From the NCBI GenBank assembly GCA_965223835.1, contig CBDCXQ010000001.1, forward strand, positions 3,472,001 through 3,536,000: a DNA stretch of 64,000 nucleotides, given 5' to 3'. The DNA is from CAVYXZ01 sp965223835 (lineage in GTDB: Bacteria; Chloroflexota; Anaerolineae; Aggregatilineales; Phototrophicaceae). Positions 1-8,589 of the stretch are shown one piece after another. The notes under the pieces are model-generated. The model had not been told where the DNA came from. It saw nothing but the letters and a program-made list of their open reading frames with translations, and did not search any database. A program made the position numbers and the translations under genes. Each line of letters begins with the position of its first letter. Position 1 is the first letter of the stretch.

Positions 1-1041
1 AAATGGCGTTACGAACTTATCAACGCCCTCAGTTTGCAGGTCTTCGGTTACTTGACTGAGATCAACACCCACTTCGCCCAGTTGCTTGAGCTGCGCATCC
101 ACCGCGGCCATGTCATTTTCGACGGTGCTGGCAACCGTGCCATGATCGAGGAAAGCGTCCAGTGTATCCGGCGGAACGGTGTTCACCGTGTCCGGCCCGA
201 TGAGTGTATCAACATACAATGTATCAGGATATTCGGGATTCTTGGTGCTGGTACTGGCCCACAGTGGACGCTGCACTCGTGCGCCATTATCCGCCAGTTT
301 ATCCCAGCGGTCGCCGCTAAAGATTTCTTTAAAACGGCGATATACGGCTTTAGAGTTGGCGATCGCGATCTTGCCCTGAAGCTCAGTGGCACCGGCTTCT
401 TCCAGCATTGGATCAACTTTGGCGTCTACCCGGCTAACAAAAAACGATGCGACCGAGCCAACCTTGCTGACATCACCGCCCTTCTCCGCCAATTTCTCCA
501 GCCCATTGATATATGCCTGGGCTACCGCTTCATAATGGGCCATCGAGAACATCAGTGTGATATTGACGTTGATCCCCTGGCTAATCAATTCTTCGACAGC
601 GGGGATACCTTCTTTGGTCGCGGGGACCTTAATCATCAAGTTTGGACGTTCCAGTTCCTGGAAATAGCGGTAGGCCTCAGCTACGGTGCCCTCAGTGTCA
701 TAGGCTAGCCGGGGGCTGACCTCCAGGCTGACATACCCATCAGCACCGTTGGTATCAGCATAAACTTCCCGGAAGGCATCCGTCGCCATTTCAATATCTT
801 TGACCGCCAGCGCTTCATAAATGCCTTCATCGTCGATCCCATTGCCGACCAGATCTTGCATCTGCTCATCATAATCATCGCTGTGTGCAATTGCTTTTTC
901 GAAGATCGCCGGGTTCGAGGTTACCCCACGCACACCCTTATCAATGAGGTCCTGTAAGCCGCCCGATGTGATAAACGAGCGACGGATATAATCCAGCCAG
1001 ATCGCCTGGCCCAGATCGGCCAGTTCGTGAATTTTTGTCAT
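1..1041 (-). CDS. tal: Transaldolase (3' end cut by window edge)
   Basis: Transfers a dihydroxyacetone unit between sugar phosphates in the non-oxidative pentose phosphate pathway, in the cytoplasm. The visible 347 residues contain GVTSNPAIFEKAI near the N-terminus, the NLMIKVPAT segment carrying the Schiff-base lysine, GINVNITLMFS, and RPLWASTSTKNP. The reading frame is still open at base 1 after ...VDKFVTPF, so only the last few residues are missing. Two ATGs lie in tandem at 1044 and 1041; the second is 4 nt from the GGAGGA Shine-Dalgarno at 1046-1051 and is preferred. A candidate promoter lies about 90 bp upstream. The length and motif set fit the long (about 360 residue) transaldolase type seen in actinobacteria and cyanobacteria. 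Confidence 0.95.
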   Translation of the reverse strand, partial: MTKIHELADLGQAIWLDYIRRSFITSGGLQDLIDKGVRGVTSNPAIFEKAIAHSDDYDEQMQDLVGNGIDDEGIYEALAVKDIEMATDAFREVYADTNGADGYVSLEVSPRLAYDTEGTVAEAYRYFQELERPNLMIKVPATKEGIPAVEELISQGINVNITLMFSMAHYEAVAQAYINGLEKLAEKGGDVSKVGSVASFFVSRVDAKVDPMLEEAGATELQGKIAIANSKAVYRRFKEIFSGDRWDKLADNGARVQRPLWASTSTKNPEYPDTLYVDTLIGPDTVNTVPPDTLDAFLDHGTVASTVENDMAAVDAQLKQLGEVGVDLSQVTEDLQTEGVDKFVTPF

Positions 1042-1133
1042 CATGTCCTCCAATGCCTGAATGCCCCTAAGTATGCCGCCTCAGTGCTTAGATGACAATA
1101 GCAACCGGCGATATTACGCGGATTATTCATCGT

Positions 1134-1163
1134 TTTATAAATTATCCACTCAACGAATGTTAA
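1134..1163 (-). promoter_or_regulatory. Candidate promoter for transaldolase
   Basis: Read on the minus strand: -35 TTAACA (1158-1163), an 18 bp spacer and -10 TATAAA (1134-1139). It would give a leader of about 85 nt before the transaldolase start. The -35 is a fair match and the spacer is slightly long. Confidence 0.35.
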
Positions 1164-1189
1164 GAGTCCGCTAAAACTATCGCACTTAG

Positions 1190-1217
1190 TTGACAACTGG
1201 CTCAGCTTTTCTATAGT
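1190..1217 (+). promoter_or_regulatory. Sigma70-type promoter for the PPOX-family gene
   Basis: Perfect -35 TTGACA (1190-1195), 16 bp spacer, -10 TATAGT (1212-1217). The predicted start near 1224 leaves a leader of about 48 nt ending in the AAGGAGA ribosome-binding site of the gene at 1273. It is the clearest consensus promoter noticed in the window. Confidence 0.7.
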
Positions 1218-1272
1218 GATATTAGAGGAAGTGATATTTTCGTAAAGAATTTGGAGATCAAGGAGATAAATT

Positions 1273-1758
1273 ATGAGCACCAAGCAAGGCGATGTCAGTT
1301 TATTGAATGATCCTGTTGCCCAAAAATTGTTACAATCCGACAATATGGCACACCTGGCTTATAACTGGACCGATGGCACTCCCCGCGTTGCGCCCATCTG
1401 GTTTCACTGGGATGGTGAGCATATCATTGTCAGCAGTCCACCCGCTGCCCCCAAGTGGAAAGCCTTGAAGGATGGACAAAAAGTCGCAGTCTCAATTGAC
1501 GAGAAGACCTGGCCCTACCACGCGCTTTATGTTCGGGGTTCGATCATGATTGAATGGCAGGACGGTATTCCCGATGCCTATTCCAAAGCCGCCGTCCGCT
1601 ATCTTGGGGAAGAGGTTGGAGGCGGCTGGGTCAGTCAACTGGAGCCGCTGGTCGATAAGATGGCTAGAATTCTCATAAAACCGGAATGGGTCGGTATCAT
1701 GCACATTGAAACGCGGCCTCCCAGCGCGGTCGTTGATTTGATGGCCGGTGCGGGTTAA
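1273..1758 (+). CDS. Pyridoxamine 5'-phosphate oxidase-like flavin/F420-binding protein
   Basis: This 161-residue protein matches the split beta-barrel PPOX family, which includes FMN- and F420-dependent oxidoreductases. The segment TPRVAPIWFHWDGE (about residues 36-49) followed by IIVSSPP and then KVAVSIDE is the typical strand pattern of the family's cofactor-binding barrel. Length is typical. The substrate cannot be told from sequence. The ATG at 1273 follows AAGGAGA with good spacing and a strong promoter at 1190-1217. Its stop overlaps by 4 bp the stop of the convergent glycosyltransferase. Confidence 0.8.
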   Translation: MSTKQGDVSLLNDPVAQKLLQSDNMAHLAYNWTDGTPRVAPIWFHWDGEHIIVSSPPAAPKWKALKDGQKVAVSIDEKTWPYHALYVRGSIMIEWQDGIPDAYSKAAVRYLGEEVGGGWVSQLEPLVDKMARILIKPEWVGIMHIETRPPSAVVDLMAGAG

Positions 1759-3155
1759 ACGTTCACTGGGACGAGATAGCCATCCCGATACCAATCGAGC
1801 AGTGTTTGCCGGTCAATACCCTGTGCCTGTGCGGTGCTGAACATGAGTTCGGGCAGAGCCAGCAGGTTGTCAAGATCGGCAGACTGTAAATAATCGCTGC
1901 GGAAATCATGATAGATGCCGCGCGTGGCCCGGTAACACCAGGGCGCGAGTTTGAAGCGGGTTTCATCGTTAATGGGCGACAATTGATAGCGTAGAGGAGC
2001 AGCCTGCCGTGCATTAAGAATAACATCGGCATAAGCGGTGCGCTGTTTCTCAACACCATAATGTTCATGCAAATAGGCCAGAGTCTCTGGCGATGTTCGG
2101 CGACCCGTTTGAATGATCTGAGCGGCGATCTGGGTGGCGCCGTTGATGTCATCATAATCAACTTTGTCGACTAGCTGCTCTGGCAGCAGTTCACGGTGCG
2201 ACGAAATCCGCACGGGAATCGATGGTGTGCCACAACCCAGCGATTCATAAACGGCGTTGCCAAACGACTCGACAAAACTCCCCAGCGCCAGTGTCACAGA
2301 CCCCAGACTATAATATTCGGGGATCAGCGATTGTGGAATCCAATCATGAAAGATGACATGATTGGTCAAATTCCGCTGGCTAATCTCACGCTGCAAATCC
2401 TCATAGGCTTCGCGCAGTTCTCGCGATAAATCAAAGTCCAGCCATTTCGGCACCAACACCTTCAGCGTCGAGAAATTATATTGATGCACCAGGCGATCAA
2501 CCACTGCGAGGGTTTGATAAATGCCTTTGGTTGCTTCTGGACGGTGCGGATGCAACACAATCGGATAAGCTCCCGGTTCCACTGGCACAATGTCCAGGAT
2601 TTTGTCAGGTGGTGTCGGCTTGAAGTGGTCCCAATCCAGGCCATTGTGAATAACGGTCGTCCGGCTGGCATAGTCCGGGAAGAAGCGACCTGCCGTATTC
2701 AGAAAATACTGTCGTGCATATTCGGAGATCAAAATGAGGCGATCCCCGGCGAATAAAAAACTGCCATGCAGTGTTTCCGGGTAAACGTTATCCCGAAGGG
2801 AAACGACCGTCGGCACATCCTGATAAGCAAACGGAAACAGGAATTCCCCATCATGCATATAGAAACGGTCCGCTGTTGCCAGATGTTCGCCCACATCCTG
2901 CACAATCGCCGCCAGATCATAAGCGGGAACCGCATACGGCCCTGGGAAAGGCTGATGAAATCGTAACAGTGGCAGCACCTCAACGTTCTCGTGCCACTTA
3001 AACGGTTGGTCACTGTCTGCCCGGCGAGTTGCCAGCACCGTGACTTGATGACCCATTTCCCCTAGATGCAGCGCCACGCTTTGCAAGTGCTTAGGCGCAC
3101 CGCCCATCACCTGATCGCTGAACAAAGGGTTAATTGAAAACGCAACTATTTTCAT
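1755..3155 (-). CDS. GT4-type glycosyltransferase
   Basis: A 466-residue cytoplasmic glycosyltransferase of the GT-B fold, GT4 type. The N-terminus MKIVAFSINPLFSD and GGAPKHLQSVALHLGEMGH are the Rossmann and glycine-rich acceptor region. VIHNG (168-172), PHRPEATKG (203-211) and ESFGNAVYE (296-304) form the nucleotide-sugar site, the last being the retaining E-x7-E motif. The frame extends upstream to 3284, but that extension lies inside the neighbouring phosphoesterase, so the ATG at 3155, 17 nt after that gene's stop, is chosen. The pair is probably one operon. Donor and acceptor sugars are not predictable from sequence. Confidence 0.85.
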   Translation of the reverse strand: MKIVAFSINPLFSDQVMGGAPKHLQSVALHLGEMGHQVTVLATRRADSDQPFKWHENVEVLPLLRFHQPFPGPYAVPAYDLAAIVQDVGEHLATADRFYMHDGEFLFPFAYQDVPTVVSLRDNVYPETLHGSFLFAGDRLILISEYARQYFLNTAGRFFPDYASRTTVIHNGLDWDHFKPTPPDKILDIVPVEPGAYPIVLHPHRPEATKGIYQTLAVVDRLVHQYNFSTLKVLVPKWLDFDLSRELREAYEDLQREISQRNLTNHVIFHDWIPQSLIPEYYSLGSVTLALGSFVESFGNAVYESLGCGTPSIPVRISSHRELLPEQLVDKVDYDDINGATQIAAQIIQTGRRTSPETLAYLHEHYGVEKQRTAYADVILNARQAAPLRYQLSPINDETRFKLAPWCYRATRGIYHDFRSDYLQSADLDNLLALPELMFSTAQAQGIDRQTLLDWYRDGYLVPVNV

Positions 3156-3172
3156 ACAAGCATTCCAAGAAT

Positions 3173-3994
3173 TTAGATACGAAACCGCTGATGACGGATA
3201 ACGGTCTGATCCTTCGAGACAGTCACCAGATTGAAGCCGGGATCGGCCAACATCTCCAGACTGGCCTGCTGCTGCTGAGGCCAAACGGTAAACTGATAGG
3301 CGGCACTCGCTACACTGCTATACAGGATACCATCTTTGTAAATATCGAGGCTGTGATGAATATGTCCAATGAATACACCACGCAGCCGCTGACCGGCCTG
3401 CAATAGAATTTGATGCAAATCTGCGCCATTGGTCAGCCCCAATTCATCCAACCAGGGAACGGCAATCGGCAACGGATGGTGGTGCATCGCGACGATTAAA
3501 GGCCGATCATCGTCTGCAGAACACAGAACATCCAACCGTTTTAGTTGGTCCGCACTCAACCTGCCGCCGTGCTCAATCCCAAAGCGACTGCTATCAAGCG
3601 CGATGATTTGTACCCCATTGAACTCATATTCGCAGACTGCGGGCGCACGTTGAGGACATAACCATTGTTGGAAACCAGCCAGACTATCGTGATTGCCGGG
3701 TGTGTAGAGTACCGGATAACGAATTTGGCCGAGCAAGCCAGCAATGTGTTCATAATCGGTGGTTGCTTCCCCAGCGACATCACCCGTATGCAAGACAAAA
3801 TCAATCGAGACGGGCAATGCATTGATCTGCTGCACGAGCGCGGTGGACAGTGTTGTCGTGTGATGGGGCTGTGCCAGCACCTGTTGGGCATAATGCGCCA
3901 GTTCCGGGTTGATGTCGGCGAAATCTTTGCGCTCATCAGGATGCAGTAGATGGGTGTCACTGATATGGACGAAATTAAGCAGCACCTCAGCCAT
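3173..3994 (-). CDS. Calcineurin-like metallophosphoesterase (CpdA-like)
   Basis: This 273-residue protein has the complete dinuclear metal site of calcineurin-like phosphoesterases: ISDTHL (D13, H15), TGDVAGE (70-76), PGNHDS (99-104), MHHHP (170-174) and GHIHH (210-214). The layout resembles 3',5'-cyclic nucleotide phosphodiesterase CpdA and related Icc proteins, but cyclic AMP as substrate is inference only. No signal peptide is seen, so it is probably cytoplasmic. An AAGGA lies about 10 nt upstream of the ATG at 3994. It is first in a two-gene minus-strand unit with the GT4 gene. Confidence 0.85.
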   Translation of the reverse strand: MAEVLLNFVHISDTHLLHPDERKDFADINPELAHYAQQVLAQPHHTTTLSTALVQQINALPVSIDFVLHTGDVAGEATTDYEHIAGLLGQIRYPVLYTPGNHDSLAGFQQWLCPQRAPAVCEYEFNGVQIIALDSSRFGIEHGGRLSADQLKRLDVLCSADDDRPLIVAMHHHPLPIAVPWLDELGLTNGADLHQILLQAGQRLRGVFIGHIHHSLDIYKDGILYSSVASAAYQFTVWPQQQQASLEMLADPGFNLVTVSKDQTVIRHQRFRI

Positions 3995-4099
3995 GTAAAC
4001 GGTTTCCTTCTCGCTGGATGGACTTATAGCCAGACCATGTTATTTCCCGTTAAAGACGCTAAAATTATAGCGGTTTCTAAACTTGGAGAATTAAATTTC

Positions 4100-5101
4100 A
4101 TGGCAAATCCTGTTAAAGTTGGCATGGTTGGTACGGGTGGCATGGCGCGGCACCACTTGCGCCGTATGGTCGAGCAAACCGATACTACTCAGGTGGCGCT
4201 TGTGTGTGAGCCATCGGAAAAGTCGTATGCGGCAGCAGTGGAACTGTTTCAAGAAGCCGGGTTGGAGCCACCTCCCAATGAGCCAGACTTCGAGAAATTC
4301 ATCGACCATCATGCCCAGGACCTTGATGTAGCGTTTATCATCACCCCGCACAATCTGCATCATAGTCAGGCGACTGCTTGCCTGGAAGCCGGGTTGGATG
4401 TGCTGCTCGAAAAGCCGATGGTGATGAACGGTGCTGAAGCGGAAACGCTTATTCAGACTCGTGATCGCACTGGCAAGCTGCTGGTCGTAGCCTTCAACGG
4501 CAGCATGTCACCTAACATTCGCACCGCCGTCAACATGTTGCGCAGTGGTGAACTGGGCGAAGTACTCACGATTGCGGCGACGGTATGGCAACGCTGGTCC
4601 AGCGGCACAGCAGGCACCTGGCGGCAGATCCCAGAAGTGGCCGGTGGCGGCTTCCTGTTTGACACTGGCGCGCATATGCTCAACACGGTCGTGGATCTGG
4701 CAGGCGAAGAATTCGTTGGAGTTGGGGCATGGCTGGACAATCGGGACCGGGCGGTAGATATTCTGGGCGTCGTTATGGGGCGCTTGAAATCCGGCAAAAT
4801 GGTCACGATGCATGGCTGTGGTGATGCGGGAGTCACCGGCTCAGAAATCCGGGTCTTCGGCACAAAAGGGATGTTGCGAACCGGCGTATGGGGTGAAGTC
4901 CTCGAAGTTGCCACGCCGGACAGTGATGGTTTGCAACCCATTGAAACACCCGAATCACTGGGGACCTGGCAGCAGTTTCTGGCAGTGCGGGCTGGCACAC
5001 TGGAGAATCCATGCCCACCGGAAGTTGGGCAACGGATGGCGAAACTGTGGGACGCAATACAGAAGTCAGCGGCACAGGGTGGCGGACTGGTTTCAGTTTA
5101 G
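4100..5101 (+). CDS. Gfo/Idh/MocA family NAD(P)-dependent oxidoreductase
   Basis: A 333-residue sugar or inositol dehydrogenase-like enzyme. The nucleotide-binding Rossmann motif VGTGGMARHH is at 10-19, EKP at 104-106 is the family signature with the catalytic lysine, and GGGFLFDTGAHMLN (183-196) supplies the C-terminal aspartate and histidine of the active site. The open frame begins at 3950, but homology begins at the ATG at 4100, preceded by TTGGAG at 4083-4088. It lies 81 bp before thuA. Gfo/Idh enzymes commonly neighbour ThuA proteins in sugar-oxidation loci, so a joint role in 3-keto-sugar metabolism is plausible but inferred. Confidence 0.9.
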   Translation: MANPVKVGMVGTGGMARHHLRRMVEQTDTTQVALVCEPSEKSYAAAVELFQEAGLEPPPNEPDFEKFIDHHAQDLDVAFIITPHNLHHSQATACLEAGLDVLLEKPMVMNGAEAETLIQTRDRTGKLLVVAFNGSMSPNIRTAVNMLRSGELGEVLTIAATVWQRWSSGTAGTWRQIPEVAGGGFLFDTGAHMLNTVVDLAGEEFVGVGAWLDNRDRAVDILGVVMGRLKSGKMVTMHGCGDAGVTGSEIRVFGTKGMLRTGVWGEVLEVATPDSDGLQPIETPESLGTWQQFLAVRAGTLENPCPPEVGQRMAKLWDAIQKSAAQGGGLVSV

Positions 5102-5182
5102 AAAACCCCGCCCAAAATCAATGATGAGCGAGGGCGATCACCAAACGTCCTTAATGACAAATAATAAAAGGAGCGCTTTATC

Positions 5183-5920
5183 ATGGCACAAAAACCGCGT
5201 GTCACCGTCTGGAACGAGTTCCGGCACGAACACCACAAAGATCACCCCGCATCCACCCTATACCCCGATGGCATGCATGTTGCCATCGCTAACTATTTGC
5301 GTGGCCGGGGTCTAGAAGTCGGTACGGCAACGTTGGATGAACCGGAACATGGCCTGAGCGATGAAGTCCTGGCGAACACCGATGTCATGACCTGGTGGGG
5401 TCACATGGCACATGGCGAAGTCAAAGATGAGATTGTGGACAAGGTACAACAGCGGGTGCTAGATGGCATGGGTTTGATCGTGCTGCATTCCGGCCATCTC
5501 TCCAAGATCTTCACCCGCTTGATGGGCACATCGGGCTACTTGAAGTGGCGCGAAGCCGATGAACGTGAGCGGCTGTGGGTGGTGGAACCCGGTCATCCCA
5601 TCGCGGAAGGTGTCGGCGAATATATCGAGCTGGAAGCAGCCGAGATGTACGGCGAACGCTTCGATATTGCGCCGCCCGATGAACTGGTTTTCGTCAGCTG
5701 GTTTGAAGGCGGTGAGGTCTTCCGCAGTGGATGTTGCTGGAAACGGGGACGGGGCAAGCTATTCTACTTCCGTCCGGGCCACGAAAGCTATCCGATCTAC
5801 CATAATGAACAAATTTTACACGTGATTTATAACGCCGTCATGTGGGCCGCACCGCATAAAATTGAGCCATATACAGTTGTGAATGTCAAAGAACCGCTGG
5901 AGAAAATCGGCGGGAAATAA
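5183..5920 (+). CDS. thuA: ThuA domain protein (trehalose utilization family)
   Basis: This 245-residue protein is a class I glutamine-amidotransferase-like fold of the ThuA family. Recognisable parts are VTVWNEFRHE at the N-terminus, TWWGHMAHGEV around residues 71-81, LIVLHSGHLSKIFTRLMG in the middle and the late YFRPGHESYPIYHN with the conserved histidine. Length fits the family. ThuA proteins act on trehalose or sucrose derivatives in rhizobia; the substrate here is unknown. The ATG follows AAAGGAG at 5167-5173. It is probably cotranscribed with the upstream Gfo/Idh gene. Confidence 0.9.
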   Translation: MAQKPRVTVWNEFRHEHHKDHPASTLYPDGMHVAIANYLRGRGLEVGTATLDEPEHGLSDEVLANTDVMTWWGHMAHGEVKDEIVDKVQQRVLDGMGLIVLHSGHLSKIFTRLMGTSGYLKWREADERERLWVVEPGHPIAEGVGEYIELEAAEMYGERFDIAPPDELVFVSWFEGGEVFRSGCCWKRGRGKLFYFRPGHESYPIYHNEQILHVIYNAVMWAAPHKIEPYTVVNVKEPLEKIGGK

Positions 5921-5931
5921 AGCAAAATCCT

Positions 5932-5978
5932 TGAATTGACTTTCTCCGCAGCAAGTTACGGAGTATTTCATCAATTCA
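5932..5978. other. Nested inverted repeat downstream of thuA
   Basis: The outer arms TGAATTGA (5932-5939) and TCAATTCA (5971-5978) enclose inner arms CTCCG (5944-5948) and CGGAG (5959-5963). All pairs are perfect. It sits 11 bp after the thuA stop and has no T-tract, so it does not look like a classical terminator. It could be an mRNA 3' structure or a protein-binding palindrome. Confidence 0.4.
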
Positions 5979-6087
5979 CCCTTCGGGAACGGATATTGTT
6001 AACAAATTTCACAGCAAACTGAGGGGTATTGAACCCTCAAAGTGAAATAAACTTCACCCTACCCCCGCCGTCTGCCTGCGGCAGCCA

Positions 6088-6111
6088 CCTCCCCCATTGC
6101 GATGGGGGAGG
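6088..6111. terminator. Perfect 10 bp GC-rich hairpin between convergent genes
   Basis: CCTCCCCCAT (6088-6097) pairs perfectly with ATGGGGGAGG (6102-6111) over a TGCG loop. A second small hairpin, CTGCC/GGCAG, lies at 6072-6084. The element is 14 bp past the stop of the aldo/keto reductase and faces thuA, so a bidirectional transcription barrier is likely, although no T-run follows. Very similar C-rich hairpins occur as dispersed intergenic repeats in some bacteria, which is the alternative. Confidence 0.5.
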
Positions 6112-6125
6112 CCGGGTGGGAGTGA

Positions 6126-7157
6126 TTACCAGCGATACTGCGGCGGTTGGAATTCCATCGCGCGTCCAGTATAGTAGGCAACAATCGCCTCTTCCGGCGG
6201 CGCGACCGCATCCAACCGTTCGCGGTCAGCATCCGTAATTTCGACACCAACGGCACCGAGATTGTCCTCAAAATGGGCCATCGTGCGCGGGCCAACAATC
6301 GGGCTGGTGATGCCGGGTTGCCGCATGTTCCAGGCCAAAGCCAGCTGAGCCGGTGTGCAATCTTTCTCCTGCGCCAATGCTTCTACAACATCCAAAACGC
6401 TGTAGGCGAGGTCGCTGAAGTGCTGCTGGAAGCGTTTGCCAAAGTGACCGCCACGACCTTGATCGCTGGCAAAACGGGAATCGCCGGGCACCTCCTGCCC
6501 ACGTTGATACTTGCCAGAAAGGAAACCGCGTGCCAGCGGCGACCAGGGGATAATCGCGATGCCATAGGTTTGTGCCATTGGGATCAGTTCACGCTCAATG
6601 CTGCGGTCCAGCAAATGATATGGCGGCTGTTCACAAACAAAGCGATTCAGGCCCAGTTCTTTGGCGACCCACAGTGATTCCAGCACCTGCCAGGCCGTAT
6701 AGCTGCTGGTTCCAATATAGCGGACTTTGCCTGAGCGAATCAGGTCATCCAGCGCCCGCAGCGTTTCATCAATCGGCGTATCAGCCTGTGGGCGATGGAT
6801 CTGGTACAGGTCAATATGATCGGTTTGCAGGCGCTTTAATGAGGCTTCGCATTGTTCGATAATGTGGCGACGATTGTTGCCATAGGCCAGCGGATCACCG
6901 TCGGCCATGCGTCCATGCACTTTCGTCGCCAGCACAACCTTATCCCGCTTGCCGCCAGCCAACGCCTTGCCGACGACCTGTTCACTGATGCCACGCGAAT
7001 AGACATTGGCGGTATCCAAAAAATTGACGCCATTATCCAGCGCATGATGAATAATCTTAATTGATTCGTCTTCCGGGGTTTGATTGCCAAAATTCATACA
7101 ACCCAGGCAAATCACCGATACCGGCACACCAGTCCGCCCTAAATTCACATAATCCAT
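6126..7157 (-). CDS. Aldo/keto reductase
   Basis: A 343-residue NADPH-dependent aldo/keto reductase. The catalytic tetrad is complete: D48 and Y53 in FLDTANVYS, K79 in LATKVHG, and H121 in YQIHRPQ. IIPWSPLARGFLSGKY and the C-terminal SPIVGPRT are the cofactor-binding segments typical of the YajO/potassium-channel beta-subunit-like group. The ATG at 7157 follows GGGGAGA with 7 nt spacing. It is a single gene on the minus strand; the LuxR regulator upstream on the same strand ends 138 bp before it. Confidence 0.92.
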   Translation of the reverse strand: MDYVNLGRTGVPVSVICLGCMNFGNQTPEDESIKIIHHALDNGVNFLDTANVYSRGISEQVVGKALAGGKRDKVVLATKVHGRMADGDPLAYGNNRRHIIEQCEASLKRLQTDHIDLYQIHRPQADTPIDETLRALDDLIRSGKVRYIGTSSYTAWQVLESLWVAKELGLNRFVCEQPPYHLLDRSIERELIPMAQTYGIAIIPWSPLARGFLSGKYQRGQEVPGDSRFASDQGRGGHFGKRFQQHFSDLAYSVLDVVEALAQEKDCTPAQLALAWNMRQPGITSPIVGPRTMAHFEDNLGAVGVEITDADRERLDAVAPPEEAIVAYYTGRAMEFQPPQYRW

Positions 7158-7295
7158 ATTCGATTCTCCCCAAAATTCGTAGACAGACTAGATTTTAACG
7201 TAACAAGACGGATGGCTTTAAGGCCAATCAACGATGCTATTGATTAAGATTATTGGGAGAGCGCACGATTAGATCACAATTTTGTTTGGTGAAAA

Positions 7296-7943
7296 CTACA
7301 GCATGATTAACCCCAGGCGGGTGGCCCGAACGACTGCTTCTGTGCGACTCTGGGCGTTGAGCTTGGTCATGATGGCATTGACGTGGAACTTCACCGTATG
7401 ATCGCTGATCCCCAATTGCTGCGCAATCATCTTATTCGCCAGCCCTTCCGCCAGCAGTTGCAGCACTTCCTGTTCACGAGGCGTCAGACTTTCAACCGGC
7501 GCTTCTGGGATCAGATCTTGAGACGTCGGCAGCAAATTCAGCACTGGATCAAATACCAACATGCCCTGCGCGATGGCGTTAATGGCAGCCGCCAATTGAT
7601 CGGGATCGGCATCCTTTAACACGCCGCCCGCCGGCCAGTCTTGGAGCACAGCAGCCACTGCCCCGGTTCGATCTTCATCAGCCAGTAAGATTAATACAGG
7701 TAGCAAGCTGTCCGAACCGAGTTCATCGCTTAGTTCCGTAAAACATTCCAGTGCCATCTGCGGGTCCCAACCAAAGTCCCACACCAGCACGTCAGGTCGG
7801 TAGACATCAATATCATCGGCCAGCAATTCTCCGCCCGCGACCTGCCCGACAAGATCAAAATCGCCATGCTCAGCCAACAGCGCTGCCAGCCCGGTGCGTG
7901 CCAGAAAATTTTCGGCAATGACGAGTATACGCAATTCATTCAT
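7296..7943 (-). CDS. NarL/FixJ-type response regulator
   Basis: A 215-residue two-domain transcription regulator. The receiver domain occupies about residues 1-120, with D56 in DVLVWDFGW as the likely phosphoacceptor and K110 as the conserved lysine. One of the usual acidic pocket residues near the N-terminus is not obvious (VIAEN), so phosphorylation may be atypical. A LuxR helix-turn-helix spans about 152-213 (LTPREQEVLQLLAEG, then SDHTVKFHVNAIM). No histidine kinase is adjacent. The membrane protein gene 66 bp upstream on the same strand may be cotranscribed. Target genes are unknown. Confidence 0.88.
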   Translation of the reverse strand: MNELRILVIAENFLARTGLAALLAEHGDFDLVGQVAGGELLADDIDVYRPDVLVWDFGWDPQMALECFTELSDELGSDSLLPVLILLADEDRTGAVAAVLQDWPAGGVLKDADPDQLAAAINAIAQGMLVFDPVLNLLPTSQDLIPEAPVESLTPREQEVLQLLAEGLANKMIAQQLGISDHTVKFHVNAIMTKLNAQSRTEAVVRATRLGLIML

Positions 7944-8009
7944 GGTGGTTGTCCGCAGCCGACAATGGCTACAGGATAAGGCACAAGCATAAAATCGACG
8001 TAAGCAAAC

Positions 8010-8558
8010 TCAGCGCGTTTCCCAGTAACGGGTTTGGTTGAAATGCTGGACATAGAGGTTGTTGATGTCGGCATAGGGGCCGCTGAGGACGCCTTTAATA
8101 TAAGCATGCAATCGGTCATCGTTCGCACTGCCCAGAAACAGCCGTTGCGGCTGCACGATCAAAAAGGCGAGCGTATACAGAATCAGAAACACGACAGTGC
8201 GCCGACCGACCGTGCTCATACTGAAAATTTCTCCGGTTGCCAGCGCCAGGATCAGTGCGAGTGTAAAGCCCAGCGTCAACAATAGTCCATACACCAGAAT
8301 CAAGCGCCATATCGGGACGATTTTCAACAAAGGTTCAATCCGGGTAAGATCATCTTCAACGCGGGTCATTTTCCCCTGAGCGACATCAAGTATTTTTTCG
8401 CGGCCATTGCGCCCTACCTGTACACGGCGCACGACAAAATCACAGGAACTAGCAGCGGGTGTCATGTTTACATGCATCCCCATCGCAGTGACTTGCTCCA
8501 AACGACTTTGCGTTTCTGTCAGTGTCATGGGCACCTCGTAAGGGCGGCCTTTAGCCAT
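8010..8558 (-). CDS. Two-transmembrane protein of unknown function
   Basis: A 182-residue protein not assigned to a known family. It has a polar N-terminal part of about 85 residues, then two hydrophobic stretches (LILVYGLLLTLGFTLALILA and the segment around VVFLILYTLAFLIV), then a polar tail. This suggests two membrane spans with both ends on the same side. Two starts are plausible: ATG 8558, preceded by GGGAG, and ATG 8528, preceded by GAGG. It lies between a GT87 gene and a response regulator, all on the minus strand. A sensory or envelope role is only a guess. Confidence 0.6.
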   Translation of the reverse strand: MAKGRPYEVPMTLTETQSRLEQVTAMGMHVNMTPAASSCDFVVRRVQVGRNGREKILDVAQGKMTRVEDDLTRIEPLLKIVPIWRLILVYGLLLTLGFTLALILALATGEIFSMSTVGRRTVVFLILYTLAFLIVQPQRLFLGSANDDRLHAYIKGVLSGPYADINNLYVQHFNQTRYWETR

Positions 8559-8589
8559 CGGTGGCTCCCAAAAGTAATGTGAATTTCAT

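Noticed and set aside
34..708. Long plus-strand open frame of 224 codons
   Set aside because: It is the antisense shadow of the transaldolase gene, which has unmistakable family motifs on the minus strand.
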